Source of the DNA: Sulfitobacter sp. | GTDB taxonomy: Bacteria > Pseudomonadota > Alphaproteobacteria > Rhodobacterales > Rhodobacteraceae | Reading direction: 5' to 3' | Length of the DNA: 46,763 bases | Assembly (NCBI GenBank): GCA_017854855.1 | Contig: JAFMGZ010000031.1 | Span: 1 to 46,763 of the forward strand | Part shown: positions 24,148-32,855 of the stretch, piece after piece | How the letters are laid out: each line of letters begins with the position of its first letter | Numbering within the stretch: position 1 is the stretch's first letter | Notes under the pieces: generated by a model | Databases searched by the model: none | The model's input: only the letters and a program-made list of their open reading frames with translations | Told to the model about the DNA's origin: nothing | Position numbers and translations under genes: made by a program

Positions 24148-25467
24148 ATGACCACAGATCTTGCCAAGTTCGCCAAGGATAACGGCGTCAAATACTTCAT
24201 GATTTCCTTTACGGATCTGTTTGGCGGCCAGCGCGCCAAATTGGTCCCGGCGCAGGCCATCGCGGGGATGCAGCAAGAGGGTGCAGGCTTTGCGGGTTTT
24301 GCCACATGGCTGGACATGACCCCGGCCCATCCTGACATGCTGGCCGTGCCGGACCCGTCATCCGTGATCCAGCTGCCCTGGAAACCAGAGGTGGCATGGG
24401 TCGCGGCCAATTGCGTCATGGAGGGCCAGAGCGTCGAACAAGCCCCCCGCAACGTTCTGAACCGGCTGATCGCTGAGGCAGAGGCCGAAGGGCTTTATGT
24501 GAAAACCGGGGTTGAGGCAGAGTTCTTCTTGCTCAATGCGGATGGCTCTGAAATCAGCGACCCCTACGATACCGCAGAAAAACCCTGCTACGATCAACAG
24601 GCCGTCATGCGCCGCTATGATGTGATCGCCGAGATTTGTGATTACATGCTTGAACTGGGTTGGGGCCCCTATCAAAACGACCACGAGGACGCGAATGGCC
24701 AGTTTGAGATGAACTGGGAATTCGACGACATCCTGCGCACGGCCGACAAACACAGCTTTTTCAAGTTCATGGTGAAATCTGTCGCTGAAAAGCACGGATT
24801 GCGCGCGACTTTCATGCCCAAACCCATCGCTGGTCTGACCGGCAATGGCTGCCACTGCCACATCTCTGTCTGGGACAAGACCGGCAAGACCAATGTATTT
24901 GCCGGTGCCGGCGATGGCCAAACCGGTGAGGTGGGCCTGTCTGAACGGGGCAAGCATTTCCTTGGCGGCATCATGAAACATGCCTCTGCTTTGGCCGCGA
25001 TCACCAATCCCACTGTGAACAGCTACAAACGCATCAACGCGCCCCGCACGATGTCAGGGGCAACCTGGGCACCCAACACGGTGACATGGACCGGCAATAA
25101 CCGTACGCATATGGTCCGCGTGCCCGGCCCCGGCCGGTTTGAGCTGCGGCTGCCCGATGGGGCTGCCAACCCGTATCTGTTGCAGGCCGTGATCGTGGCG
25201 GCGGGCCTGTCTGGCCTGCGCGCCAAGGCCGATCCGGGCCAGCGCCACGATATTGATATGTATGCGGAAGGCCACAGGGTAACAGACGCGCCAAGGCTGC
25301 CGCTGAACCTGCTGGACGCGCTGCGCGAATACGACCGCGACACCGGATTGAAAGCCGCCATGGGCGAGGCGTTTTCCCAGGCCTTTCTCAAGCTCAAGCA
25401 TCAAGAATGGAACGCCTATGCGACGCATTTCAGCCAATGGGAAAAGGACAATACGCTGGACATTTGA
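24148..25467 (+). CDS. Type III glutamine synthetase-like ligase (GlnT / gamma-glutamylmethylamide synthetase GmaS family)
   Basis: This is a 439-residue glutamine synthetase superfamily protein. Motifs are GVEAEFFLLNADGSEISDP (metal-binding glutamates), NGQFEMNWEF, ATFMPKPIAGLTGNGCHCHI, NSYKRINAPRTMSGATWAPN, and RFELRLPDGAANPYLLQAVI. It forms a gamma-glutamyl amide from glutamate, ATP and ammonia or a small amine. In roseobacters close relatives act as GmaS (methylamine to gamma-glutamylmethylamide); in rhizobia as GlnT beside glxBCD. Sequence alone does not separate the two. It follows the three synthase subunits after a hairpin, giving a complete amide-to-glutamate route. Confidence 0.87.
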   Translation: MTTDLAKFAKDNGVKYFMISFTDLFGGQRAKLVPAQAIAGMQQEGAGFAGFATWLDMTPAHPDMLAVPDPSSVIQLPWKPEVAWVAANCVMEGQSVEQAPRNVLNRLIAEAEAEGLYVKTGVEAEFFLLNADGSEISDPYDTAEKPCYDQQAVMRRYDVIAEICDYMLELGWGPYQNDHEDANGQFEMNWEFDDILRTADKHSFFKFMVKSVAEKHGLRATFMPKPIAGLTGNGCHCHISVWDKTGKTNVFAGAGDGQTGEVGLSERGKHFLGGIMKHASALAAITNPTVNSYKRINAPRTMSGATWAPNTVTWTGNNRTHMVRVPGPGRFELRLPDGAANPYLLQAVIVAAGLSGLRAKADPGQRHDIDMYAEGHRVTDAPRLPLNLLDALREYDRDTGLKAAMGEAFSQAFLKLKHQEWNAYATHFSQWEKDNTLDI

Positions 25468-25795
25468 TCACCAGCATCGCCCGTGTTCGCCACGGGCGGC
25501 ACCGATCCCGTTAAAATCCCACCAATAATTGATGGCAGGCCGCCAAGCCGGATTTTGTGAAAACCGATCGCTGGCGGGTGCACGGGCCATCGCAGCAGTG
25601 ACCAAAACCATATATTCCAACAGGTTAATCCAAGCGGGGCACTGCCAGCACCGTAGGATGCCGCCATACCCCAGTCGCCAAAGGCCTGAGGGCGCACCAA
25701 ATTTGACCTGTATTCTAACCGGATTTTTCACAGGGCTTTAGACCGCAGTAACGACGCAATCCTATCTGATACGTCAGTCACAAAAGGATAGCGCC
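25468..25795. other. Intergenic stretch without a recognisable gene
   Basis: This 328-base region separates the GlnT/GmaS-like gene from the GST-like gene. It contains a 7-bp hairpin GCCCGTG/CACGGGC at 25479-25497 shortly after the ligase stop, a plausible transcript end without a T-run. The remainder is less GC-rich, with only short open frames lacking ribosome sites. A ribosome site AAAGGA (25783-25788) serves the next gene. The mgdABCD genes that accompany mgsABC-gmaS in methylamine users would be expected about here and are not present. Confidence 0.5.
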
Positions 25796-26428
25796 ATGAT
25801 GAAACTTTACGCCTGTCTGGGCTCTGGCAACAGTTATAAACCTTGGCTCGCGCTGCATCAGCTGGGTCAGGCGTTTGACCTGATCTTGATCGACGTCTTG
25901 CAGGGCGAACAGAAATCCCATGCATTCCTGAAAATAAACCCTCTGGGTGTGGTGCCTTTTCTTGAGATAGACGCAGACAAGCGCATGGGGGAAAGCAACG
26001 CGATGTTGTGGTATCTGGCCCATGACAGCGTCTTGATGCCTGCCTCTCGGGCTGAACAGGCAGAAGCGTTGCAATGGATGTTTTTTGAGCAGTCCAAGCT
26101 TGAGCCTTTCTTGTCTCCGGCACGGCTTTTTACCACCATCCTGCCGGATCACAGACAGGAACGGGCGGGCGACATCATGGGCTGGCAGGCGGGGGCAAAG
26201 GCCGGTCTGGCAAGGCTGGATGCGCATTTGGGACATCGGGACTTCATGCTGCGGTCAGGCTATTCCATCGCGGATATCGCCCTGTTCGGATATGTGCATG
26301 TACTGGAGGAAGCGGGGCTATCTATGGCACATTATCCGGGCATTGCACGCTGGGTGGCCCGTGTCGAAAACACGGATGGCTTTCGCCCGCTGGTCGACCT
26401 GCGCCAGCCACAAGACGAGGCCGCGTAA
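25796..26428 (+). CDS. Glutathione S-transferase family protein
   Basis: This is a 210-residue GST-fold protein. The N-terminal thioredoxin-like domain (LYACLGSGNSYKPWLALHQL, 4-23) carries Ser/Asn residues in the usual activating position and the conserved NPLGVVPFLEID cis-proline region. GESNAMLWYLA is the glutathione-binding segment. The helical C-terminal domain begins near residue 85 and includes YSIADIALFGYVHV, the GST N-capping box. It may conjugate or reduce electrophiles with glutathione in the cytoplasm; the substrate is unknown. AAAGGA lies 7 bases upstream of the first of two adjacent ATGs. It stands alone, 24 bases before the GGDEF-EAL gene in the same direction. Confidence 0.88.
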   Translation: MMKLYACLGSGNSYKPWLALHQLGQAFDLILIDVLQGEQKSHAFLKINPLGVVPFLEIDADKRMGESNAMLWYLAHDSVLMPASRAEQAEALQWMFFEQSKLEPFLSPARLFTTILPDHRQERAGDIMGWQAGAKAGLARLDAHLGHRDFMLRSGYSIADIALFGYVHVLEEAGLSMAHYPGIARWVARVENTDGFRPLVDLRQPQDEAA

Positions 26429-26452
26429 GGGCGCTGAACGGGTCAGAACCAG

Positions 26453-28537
26453 ATGCGTGAAAAAAAGCCACAAACAGGCACCGCAGTCATCGCTGGCCGC
26501 GCTGAGCCCGATACGCCGGATATAGCGGGCGGGCGGCTGATCCCTGCAGACCGGTTGAAGACGGCCATCTGGGTCTTTGACATCGACCATTCGCGCGTTC
26601 TGGTCGCGAATGCCGCCGCATGTGACCTTTGGCAGGCCAAGACCGAAGAGGAGCTGTGCCAACGTGACTTTTCCAAGGATATGTCCGCTTCGGTTTCCAA
26701 CCGGCTAAAGCAGTATCAAAGGGATTTCGCCGATCGCGATGCCGAATTCAGCGAGATGTGGACGTTGTACCCCGGTGGTAAACCAACCAGTGTCTTGGTG
26801 ATTCTGCGTGGATGCCCGCTGGCGGATGGCCGTATCGCGATGCAATGCGAAGTTGTCGGCGTGGCCGATGACGAACCCGACAATCTGCGCAGCGCAGAGG
26901 CGCTTTTGCACACCGATGTCATGGTTGTTCTTTATGCACAGATCGGACAACCGCTGTATATGAACCCCGCCGCCCGCAACGCCGCCACCCATGCAGAGCA
27001 AACCATCAGCGAGAAATTCGTCAGCCCCGATGACTTTGACCTCATGCTGTCCCATGTTGAACAATCCGGCGAACATCGGCTGGTCGCCCATGTGAACACC
27101 GGCACAGGCCCGCGCTGGCATGACATCACGATCAAGAAATGTTCCGATGCGGCAACCGGGAAACCCGCGATCCTGATGACCGCCATCGACGTAAGCGAAC
27201 TCAAGATCGCGCGGGACAAGGCACGCTACCTCGCGGATCGTGATCAGTTGACCGGTTGCTATAACCGGACATATCTGCAGCATCATATGGCCTTGCTTGC
27301 CCAGTATCAGACCGGCCGCTGTGCATTGCTGTGCTTTGACGTCGACCGTTTCAAGCAGATCAATGACAAACTGGGCCATGAGATGGGCGATATTGTCCTG
27401 AAGGAAATCGCGTCCCGCGCCATCAGGGCGATCCGCAGGAACGACATTATCGTGCGCCATGGTGGCGATGAATTTGTGATCGTTTTTGAGAATGTCCCCT
27501 CCGCCGCCAATTTCACGGCCAAGATTGACGCGCTGTTGGCAGAGATTGCAAAGCCGATCATCCATGATGCGACGCGTGTGAATGTCTCTGTCAGCATGGG
27601 CGTTTCGATATTCACCCCCGGCACAGTCGAATTCACCGCCGTTATGCGAGAGGCGGATATCGCGCTTTATGCCTCCAAACAGGACGGTCGAAATCGCGCG
27701 ACCTTCTTTACCGCCGAAATGGGCGTTCAGGCCAACACCCGCGACCTGGTGGAAACCGAACTGAAACATGCGGTGGAAAACCGGGAATTTGTGCTTCATT
27801 TTCAACCCCGTCTGAACCTCTTGACGGGGCGCGTTGTCTCTGTTGAAGGGTTGGTGCGCTGGCAACACCCCCAGCGTGGGTTGATCATGCCCGGCGAGTT
27901 TATAACGATCTGCGAAGAGACCGGGATGATTGAGGATCTGGGTCATCTGGTGCTGGAATTGGGCTGTACCCAAGCGATCGAATGGCAGCAGTCGGGTCTT
28001 GAGATTGAATTGTCCCTCAACATTTCACCACGACAGTTTGACGATGCCAGGCTGCTGAAAACACTCGAAAGGTTTTCCCAACATCCCGATTTCCCCTATG
28101 GCCGGATAGAGCTGGAGATTACCGAAAACGTATTGATCGGCGATCATGACCTGATCAAGAAAAAGCTGGCCGCGATTTTCCGGATGGGCTACCGCATTGC
28201 CATCGACGACTTTGGCACGGGCTATTCCAACCTGTCCTATATCTCGCGGTTTCCGCTAAACTGTCTCAAGATTGACCAATCCTTTATCGCCCAACTGCCA
28301 AAATCCGGCCCCATCATCAGTCTGGTGCTGACCCTGGGCAAGCAAATCGGCGCGCGGGTCGTTGCCGAAGGGGTGGAAACGCGGGCGCAGCTGGATTGGC
28401 TCTGTGCGCAGCGATGCGATGAGGTGCAAGGGTACTACCTGTCGCGCCCAATTCCGGTGGACCACCTTCGCGCCACGATCAGCGAACTGAATGCCAAGAT
28501 GTCATTCCTGGGCACCAGGAAGCGGCCGCAGCACTGA
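26453..28537 (+). CDS. PAS-GGDEF-EAL cyclic-di-GMP protein
   Basis: This is a 694-residue soluble protein with no membrane helix. PAS-like sensor regions occupy about 30-250. The diguanylate cyclase domain has an intact GGDEF at 337-341, with the inhibitory-site RxxD (328-331) five residues upstream. The phosphodiesterase domain has EGL (465-467) in place of EAL, then LSLNISPRQF, LEITENVLI, IDDFGTGYSNLSY, LKIDQSFI, AEGVET and QGYYLSRP. Most metal- and substrate-binding residues are kept, so both activities are possible. It would adjust cyclic-di-GMP levels, which commonly control exopolysaccharide synthesis and surface attachment; a link to the EPS locus in this window is only a suggestion. 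The start lacks a clear ribosome site. Confidence 0.9.
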   Translation: MREKKPQTGTAVIAGRAEPDTPDIAGGRLIPADRLKTAIWVFDIDHSRVLVANAAACDLWQAKTEEELCQRDFSKDMSASVSNRLKQYQRDFADRDAEFSEMWTLYPGGKPTSVLVILRGCPLADGRIAMQCEVVGVADDEPDNLRSAEALLHTDVMVVLYAQIGQPLYMNPAARNAATHAEQTISEKFVSPDDFDLMLSHVEQSGEHRLVAHVNTGTGPRWHDITIKKCSDAATGKPAILMTAIDVSELKIARDKARYLADRDQLTGCYNRTYLQHHMALLAQYQTGRCALLCFDVDRFKQINDKLGHEMGDIVLKEIASRAIRAIRRNDIIVRHGGDEFVIVFENVPSAANFTAKIDALLAEIAKPIIHDATRVNVSVSMGVSIFTPGTVEFTAVMREADIALYASKQDGRNRATFFTAEMGVQANTRDLVETELKHAVENREFVLHFQPRLNLLTGRVVSVEGLVRWQHPQRGLIMPGEFITICEETGMIEDLGHLVLELGCTQAIEWQQSGLEIELSLNISPRQFDDARLLKTLERFSQHPDFPYGRIELEITENVLIGDHDLIKKKLAAIFRMGYRIAIDDFGTGYSNLSYISRFPLNCLKIDQSFIAQLPKSGPIISLVLTLGKQIGARVVAEGVETRAQLDWLCAQRCDEVQGYYLSRPIPVDHLRATISELNAKMSFLGTRKRPQH

Positions 28538-28640
28538 TTACAGCGCTCTTGCGATTTGCCAAGTCGACCTTGCGTCTATAAGCAAGACAGGGACCGCCTT
28601 GCCAGCGAACAGGCACCGATCTGCACAGGAATGAGGGACC

Positions 28641-29576
28641 ATGAGTAATGTGAACGCGAACCTCCTTGAGGTCAGCGCGCTCTGGGCCCGCCAGACCCCA
28701 GCGTTGCGGGGGATCGTGCTGATGTGTCTGTCGACCTTGGCTTTTTCCATCATGCACGGGCTTGTGCGCTTTGTGTCCGAGGTGCTGCCGCCCTTCCAGA
28801 TTGCCTTTTTTCGCAACATCTTTGGACTGGCATTTCTTTTGCCGCTCTTGATGCGGTCCCGTTTCGCCATTCTGCGGACGCAGCGGATCGGGCTGCACGC
28901 GTTGCGCGGTGTGATCAACATCGTGGCCATGCTGATGTTCTTTACCGCGCTGTCCATCTCGCCGCTGGCCAAGGTCACGGCGCTGAGTTTTACGGCCCCC
29001 ATTTTCATGGCGATCCTCGCCGTTCTGGTGCTGGGCGAACGGTTTCGCGTCTACAGGTGGCTGGCAATCATGGCAGGGTTCATGGGGATGTTGATCATCC
29101 TGCGGCCCGGTCTGGTGGCCATTGATACCGGGGCCCTGCTGGTCACCGGATCGGCCCTGCTGTGGGCCGTGGCAATGGTGGTGATCAAGATACTGTCCCG
29201 CACAGAATCCAGCCTGACGATTGTCGCCTATATGGGTATTTTCCTTGGGGTCTTCTCTGTTTTTCCTGCACTTTGGGTCTGGCAGCCCTTTGGTCTGGTG
29301 ACATTGGGCTGGATGGTTCTGATCGGCCTGTTCGGCACGATTGCGCAAATGTCGCTCAGCCAATCCCTCAAGGAAACAGATCCGACAGCGCTGATGCCTT
29401 TCGATTTCCTCAAGCTGATCTGGACAGCCCTGATCGGCGCATGGTTCTTTGCCGAGATACCGGACATCTACACATGGATCGGTGCGGCAGTGATCTTTGC
29501 CTCCGGTCTGTTCATCGCATTGCGCGAACGACAGGCCAAGCAGGGCATCCCGTTGGACCCCGGACCTCTTGGATAG
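28641..29576 (+). CDS. DMT-superfamily (EamA) transporter
   Basis: This is a 311-residue inner-membrane protein with ten predicted helices in two EamA repeats. The first repeat starts near GIVLMCLSTLAFSIMHGLVR (30-49) and contains LPPFQIAFFRNIFGLAFLLP. The second starts near TGALLVTGSALLWAVAMVVI and contains TDPTALMPFDFLKLIWTALI. Such proteins export metabolites, amino acids or riboflavin-like compounds, or act as S-adenosylmethionine carriers; the substrate cannot be assigned. The start follows GAGGG at good spacing. It is a single gene converging on the acyl-CoA synthetase gene, with an 88-base gap that carries a short GTTTTT/AAAAAC repeat. Confidence 0.87.
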   Translation: MSNVNANLLEVSALWARQTPALRGIVLMCLSTLAFSIMHGLVRFVSEVLPPFQIAFFRNIFGLAFLLPLLMRSRFAILRTQRIGLHALRGVINIVAMLMFFTALSISPLAKVTALSFTAPIFMAILAVLVLGERFRVYRWLAIMAGFMGMLIILRPGLVAIDTGALLVTGSALLWAVAMVVIKILSRTESSLTIVAYMGIFLGVFSVFPALWVWQPFGLVTLGWMVLIGLFGTIAQMSLSQSLKETDPTALMPFDFLKLIWTALIGAWFFAEIPDIYTWIGAAVIFASGLFIALRERQAKQGIPLDPGPLG

Positions 29577-29664
29577 ACCCAGACCCAGCGTGCGCGTTTT
29601 TCAAAAACTGAAATGTTCAACGCGTCATGGTATGGGTGCTGTGGCCGGTATTCCCAAAACCGTT

Positions 29665-31200
29665 TTAGATCTTTCGATCCACGCCATCCCAATAGGGGGC
29701 GCGTAGTCGGGGCTTGAAAATCTTGCCGCTGTCCTCGCGGGGCAGGGCCGCATGGAAATCCACGATCCGGGGGTGTTTGAAACGGGCCAGTTTTCCGTCA
29801 AGAAAGGCCAGGACCGCGCGCGCCTCTGGTGTCCAGCCTGACGCCGGCTCCACCGCCGCGACGATCTGTTCGCCAAACTCCGGGTCTGGCGCGCCAAAGA
29901 CGGCCACGTCGCGGATGAAGGGCGCGCGCATCAACACCGCTTCGATTTCGGCGGGAAAGATATTCGCCCCGCCCGAAATGATCATGTCTTTCTTGCGATC
30001 GGTGATGAACAGATAGCCGTCCTCGTCCAGCCATCCCAGATCACCGACAGAGATATGGCCGTGCTTTTCAGCGGCCAGCCTGCTTGCGGGATCATTGGAA
30101 TAGTCGAAACCGCCAAATACATCCATTCGCGCATGAATTTCACCCACCGAACCGGCGGGCAGTTTGGTGCCATCCGCATCAAGGATCAGTACCGTGCCGC
30201 CCATCTGCATCTTTCCTGCGGTGCCGGGTCTTTGCAGCGCCTCTTGCGAGGACACCATGGTCATGAACCCGATTTCGGAGGCCCCGTAGCTTTCCCAAAA
30301 GACCGGCCCCCACCAGTCGATCATGGCCACCTTCAGGTCGTGGGGCCAGGGTGATCCGGTAGAGACGCAGAATTCCACCGAGGAAAGATCGTAGCGCGCT
30401 TTGACCTCCTGGGGTAATTTCAGCATCCGGCTCATCATGGTGGGCACCAGATACACATGGGTGATCCGCTCTGCGGCGATGGTGGCCAGAAAGGCTTCGG
30501 GCTCGAATTTAGGGGCGACAAGGGTCGAAACGCCCTCGCTGACCAGTGCGGCACTGGTCAGCGTAGAAGGCGCAGAATGATAAATCGGTGCTGCGGTGAA
30601 AAACCGCGACCCCGGCTTGAGGCGCATCATTTCGTGACCCACACGGCGCAGGATTTCTTCAAAATCCTTTTTCGGTCCGGTGCCGGTCCGCCGCACCCCC
30701 TTGGGCATCCCTGTAGAACCGGAGGTATAGCGCATCAGGGGGCGCATCATCTGGCGCGTGGTCAAAGCGGGCTGTGCCGCGACAAGCGTGCTCCATTCGG
30801 GGCTTTCGGGTGCCGTTGCCGCCGCTGCGGCGTCGATGTCGTAGGCCGCACATAGCGCAGGCGAAGGGGTGACGGCGATCACCCGGCGTCCTTCCAATGC
30901 CGGACGCAGCGCCGGGATCAGATCACGGTGAATGATGACATATCGGGCACCGCTGTCGTCACAGATTGCAGCAACCTCTTCGGCCTGGGCATGCCAGTTC
31001 AGCGCAACCAGAACACTGCCCGCCTGTGCCGCCGCGCGCATGATTTCCAACTGCGCCAGATCGTTGCGCATGATGATGGCGATGGGCACATCCGGACCTG
31101 CGCCCATGGCGATCAGGGCATTGGCTCCGGATGCGGCCCGCGCCTCCAGTACGGCGCGTGACATGCGCTGGTCAAAGTCTGCTGCGAATGCATCCGACAT
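29665..31200 (-). CDS. AMP-binding acyl-CoA synthetase
   Basis: This is a 511-residue adenylate-forming enzyme. The ATP-binding P-loop is RYTSGSTGMPKGVRRTG (157-173). Further motifs are FWESYGASEIGFMTM, the hinge GDLGWLDEDGYLFITDRKKD, ISGGANIFPAEIEA, and the catalytic lysine in LPREDSGKIFK near the end. It should activate a carboxylic acid as its CoA thioester. The N-terminus is somewhat short compared with long-chain enzymes (usually 520-550). GGGAG precedes the start. It is divergent from the TAXI transporter genes with a 348-base gap between them, so transporter and ligase may share regulation and act on the same carboxylate (inference). Confidence 0.9.
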   Translation of the reverse strand: MSDAFAADFDQRMSRAVLEARAASGANALIAMGAGPDVPIAIIMRNDLAQLEIMRAAAQAGSVLVALNWHAQAEEVAAICDDSGARYVIIHRDLIPALRPALEGRRVIAVTPSPALCAAYDIDAAAAATAPESPEWSTLVAAQPALTTRQMMRPLMRYTSGSTGMPKGVRRTGTGPKKDFEEILRRVGHEMMRLKPGSRFFTAAPIYHSAPSTLTSAALVSEGVSTLVAPKFEPEAFLATIAAERITHVYLVPTMMSRMLKLPQEVKARYDLSSVEFCVSTGSPWPHDLKVAMIDWWGPVFWESYGASEIGFMTMVSSQEALQRPGTAGKMQMGGTVLILDADGTKLPAGSVGEIHARMDVFGGFDYSNDPASRLAAEKHGHISVGDLGWLDEDGYLFITDRKKDMIISGGANIFPAEIEAVLMRAPFIRDVAVFGAPDPEFGEQIVAAVEPASGWTPEARAVLAFLDGKLARFKHPRIVDFHAALPREDSGKIFKPRLRAPYWDGVDRKI

Positions 31201-31548
31201 ATCGTCTCTCCCGCTTGAATGATCCTTGGCGGCAATGGGGGCCAGGTTGATCCGGTGCCGGTTTGATCTGCTGAAAATTACCTTAACGGTGCCATGAGAT
31301 CCGGGGTGCTGTGCAGAAGTAAAGCCTTCGATCAGCCGATTCTTGAATTTTCATGCAGGACCGCGGGTTATTGCCAACCGGGGTCGGCCCTGTTTCACAG
31401 AGCGGACCAAGCAGCCGTTGTTACGTTACGTAACCACGCGCTGGGGGGTGGCGGAATTGACAGGCGCATGCCTGCTGACCTTCACTTCTGTCAGAGCTTT
31501 GGGTTTGCGCAAACCGCAAGCGCAACGCTCCAATAGGGAGGAGTATAT
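31201..31548. promoter_or_regulatory. Divergent regulatory region with three palindromes
   Basis: This 348-base region between the acyl-CoA synthetase and the TAXI binding protein holds no convincing gene. It has three inverted repeats. GTTACGTAAC at 31425-31434 is perfect. CAGGC-GCAT-GCCTG lies at 31461-31474. GGTTTGCGCAAACC at 31502-31515 is perfect over 14 bases and ends 33 bases before the transporter start. The strong ribosome site AGGGAGGAG precedes the start. The clustering suggests binding of one or more dimeric regulators; no regulator gene is adjacent. Confidence 0.5.
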
Positions 31549-32709
31549 ATGCGTATCATTACATTAGCAGCGGCAGTTTGTCTGGCGTCGGGGCCACTGA
31601 TGGCTCAGGAGGTCGACCTGCCCAGTCAATTGACATGGACAGCCTACGGAACCGGCTCCGCGGGCTACAACCAATCAGTCGCAATCGGCGCGGCCCTGCA
31701 AGAGGCCAACGGGGTCAACCTGCGGGTTCTGCCCGGCAAGAACGACATCGCCCGTACAGAGCCACTGCGCCAGGGCAAGGTGCAGTTTTCGGCCAATGGT
31801 GTCGGCGGGTCATTCATGGCCCAGGAAGGCGTGTTCCAGTTTGGCGCTGAAAACTGGGGCCCACAGCCGGTGCGCGTTCTGGCTGCCAACAATGGCGGTG
31901 CCGTCGGACTATCCCTCGCCGTGGCCGCAGAGGCCTGTGAAAAGGCGGGCAAGCCCGGCTGCGAAGGCTTTACCTATGCCGATCTCAAAGGCATGCGTGT
32001 GGCCTGGGTCAAAGGCGCACCTGCGCTTAACGTGAACAACGAGGCCTATCTGGCCTATGGCGGGCTGACCTGGGATGATGTTGAACGGGTTGAATTTGGC
32101 GGCTTTGGCGACAGCTGGGCCGGCATGATCGACGGCAGCGTGGACGCGGCCTTTGCTTCGACCAACTCTGGCCGTGCCTATGAGGCAGCATCAGGCCCGC
32201 GCGGCGTGTACTGGCCGCCGGTAGATGCGAACGATGCCGAGGGTCTCAAGCGGATGCAGGCGATTGCCCCCTTCTTTTCGCCGATGACAGCCACCGTGGG
32301 TGCGACCATCGACGGGACCGACGGGACGCCGACGGCAGGCTATGCCTATCCGGTTCTGATGACCTATGCCGTGCAGGACGAAGAGCTGACCTACAACATG
32401 ACCAAGGCGATGGATGTGTATTTCGACAGCTACAAAGGCAATGCACCGGGCATCAACGGCTGGGCACGCGACAAGCAGAACTTCCAATGGGTGGCCCCCT
32501 ATCACGAGGGCGCAATCCGCTATTACAAGGAAGTCGGTGTTTGGACCGATGCGGCACAGGCGCATAACGATAATCTGATCGCGCGTCAGGCAGCCCTGAT
32601 GGCCGCATGGGAAGAGCTCAAGGCTGAAGCCCCTGACAACTGGGAAGCAGCATGGGACGCCAAACGCCGCGAAGCGCTTTCGGCGGGCGGTTTTGCCGTC
32701 GTTTTCTAA
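31549..32709 (+). CDS. TAXI-family TRAP transporter solute-binding protein
   Basis: This is a 386-residue periplasmic binding protein. A signal peptide ends near residue 19-20 (MRIITLAAAVCLASGPLMAQ). The mature start SQLTWTAYGTGSAGYNQSVA with GAALQEANGVNLRVLPGKND is the hallmark of TAXI (TRAP-associated extracytoplasmic immunogenic) proteins, and GKVQFSANGVGGSFMAQEG and YADLKGMRVAWVKGAPALN follow. It would capture a small organic anion and hand it to the fused permease encoded 146 bases downstream. The gap between the two contains a hairpin and a tandem repeat, which may make the binding protein more abundant than the permease. Confidence 0.92.
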   Translation: MRIITLAAAVCLASGPLMAQEVDLPSQLTWTAYGTGSAGYNQSVAIGAALQEANGVNLRVLPGKNDIARTEPLRQGKVQFSANGVGGSFMAQEGVFQFGAENWGPQPVRVLAANNGGAVGLSLAVAAEACEKAGKPGCEGFTYADLKGMRVAWVKGAPALNVNNEAYLAYGGLTWDDVERVEFGGFGDSWAGMIDGSVDAAFASTNSGRAYEAASGPRGVYWPPVDANDAEGLKRMQAIAPFFSPMTATVGATIDGTDGTPTAGYAYPVLMTYAVQDEELTYNMTKAMDVYFDSYKGNAPGINGWARDKQNFQWVAPYHEGAIRYYKEVGVWTDAAQAHNDNLIARQAALMAAWEELKAEAPDNWEAAWDAKRREALSAGGFAVVF

Positions 32710-32732
32710 GCCTACCCAAGAATGATGAAAAA

Positions 32733-32756
32733 GGACGGGCCTTGCGGGGCCCGTCC
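32733..32756. terminator. Hairpin between TAXI binding protein and TRAP permease genes
   Basis: GGACGGGCC (32733-32741) and GGCCCGTCC (32748-32756) form a perfect 9-bp stem with a 6-base loop, preceded by an A-run. On the plus strand no T-run follows, so partial termination or 3'-end protection of the binding-protein mRNA is likely. On the minus strand it would be a normal T-tailed terminator. Confidence 0.65.
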
Positions 32757-32788
32757 GTTCCCCATTCCCCAGCCTGAATGCCCGATCC

Positions 32789-32820
32789 GATGATCTGATC
32801 TGATGATCTGATCTGATGAC
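32789..32820 (+). repeat. 13-bp tandem repeat (GATGATCTGATCT, about 2.5 copies)
   Basis: Two exact copies of GATGATCTGATCT (32789-32801, 32802-32814) are followed by a partial copy GATGAC. Each unit contains the sub-palindromes GATC and TGATC. It lies between the hairpin and the permease start, 35 bases upstream of the latter. Copy number might vary between strains and alter permease expression; no function is known. Confidence 0.75.
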
Positions 32821-32855
32821 TTGGTATTTTCCGGCCCAAACTCATTGAGTATGAC

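Noticed and set aside
22703-24148. Antisense frame of about 480 codons opposite the FMN glutamate synthase gene
   Set aside because: Composition is biased (His, Arg, Gly rich) and there is no recognisable domain; a shadow of the real gene.
25468-25731. Minus-strand 87-residue frame in the gap after the GlnT/GmaS-like gene, considered as a gene remnant
   Set aside because: No homology recognised, no ribosome site, and the frame is not long for this composition.
25761-25791. CCTATCT and AGGATAGC flanking a longer spacer, looking like another EPS operator
   Set aside because: The half-sites are imperfect and about 17 bases apart instead of 4, the GGATAG overlaps the ribosome site of the GST-like gene, and no EPS gene is near.
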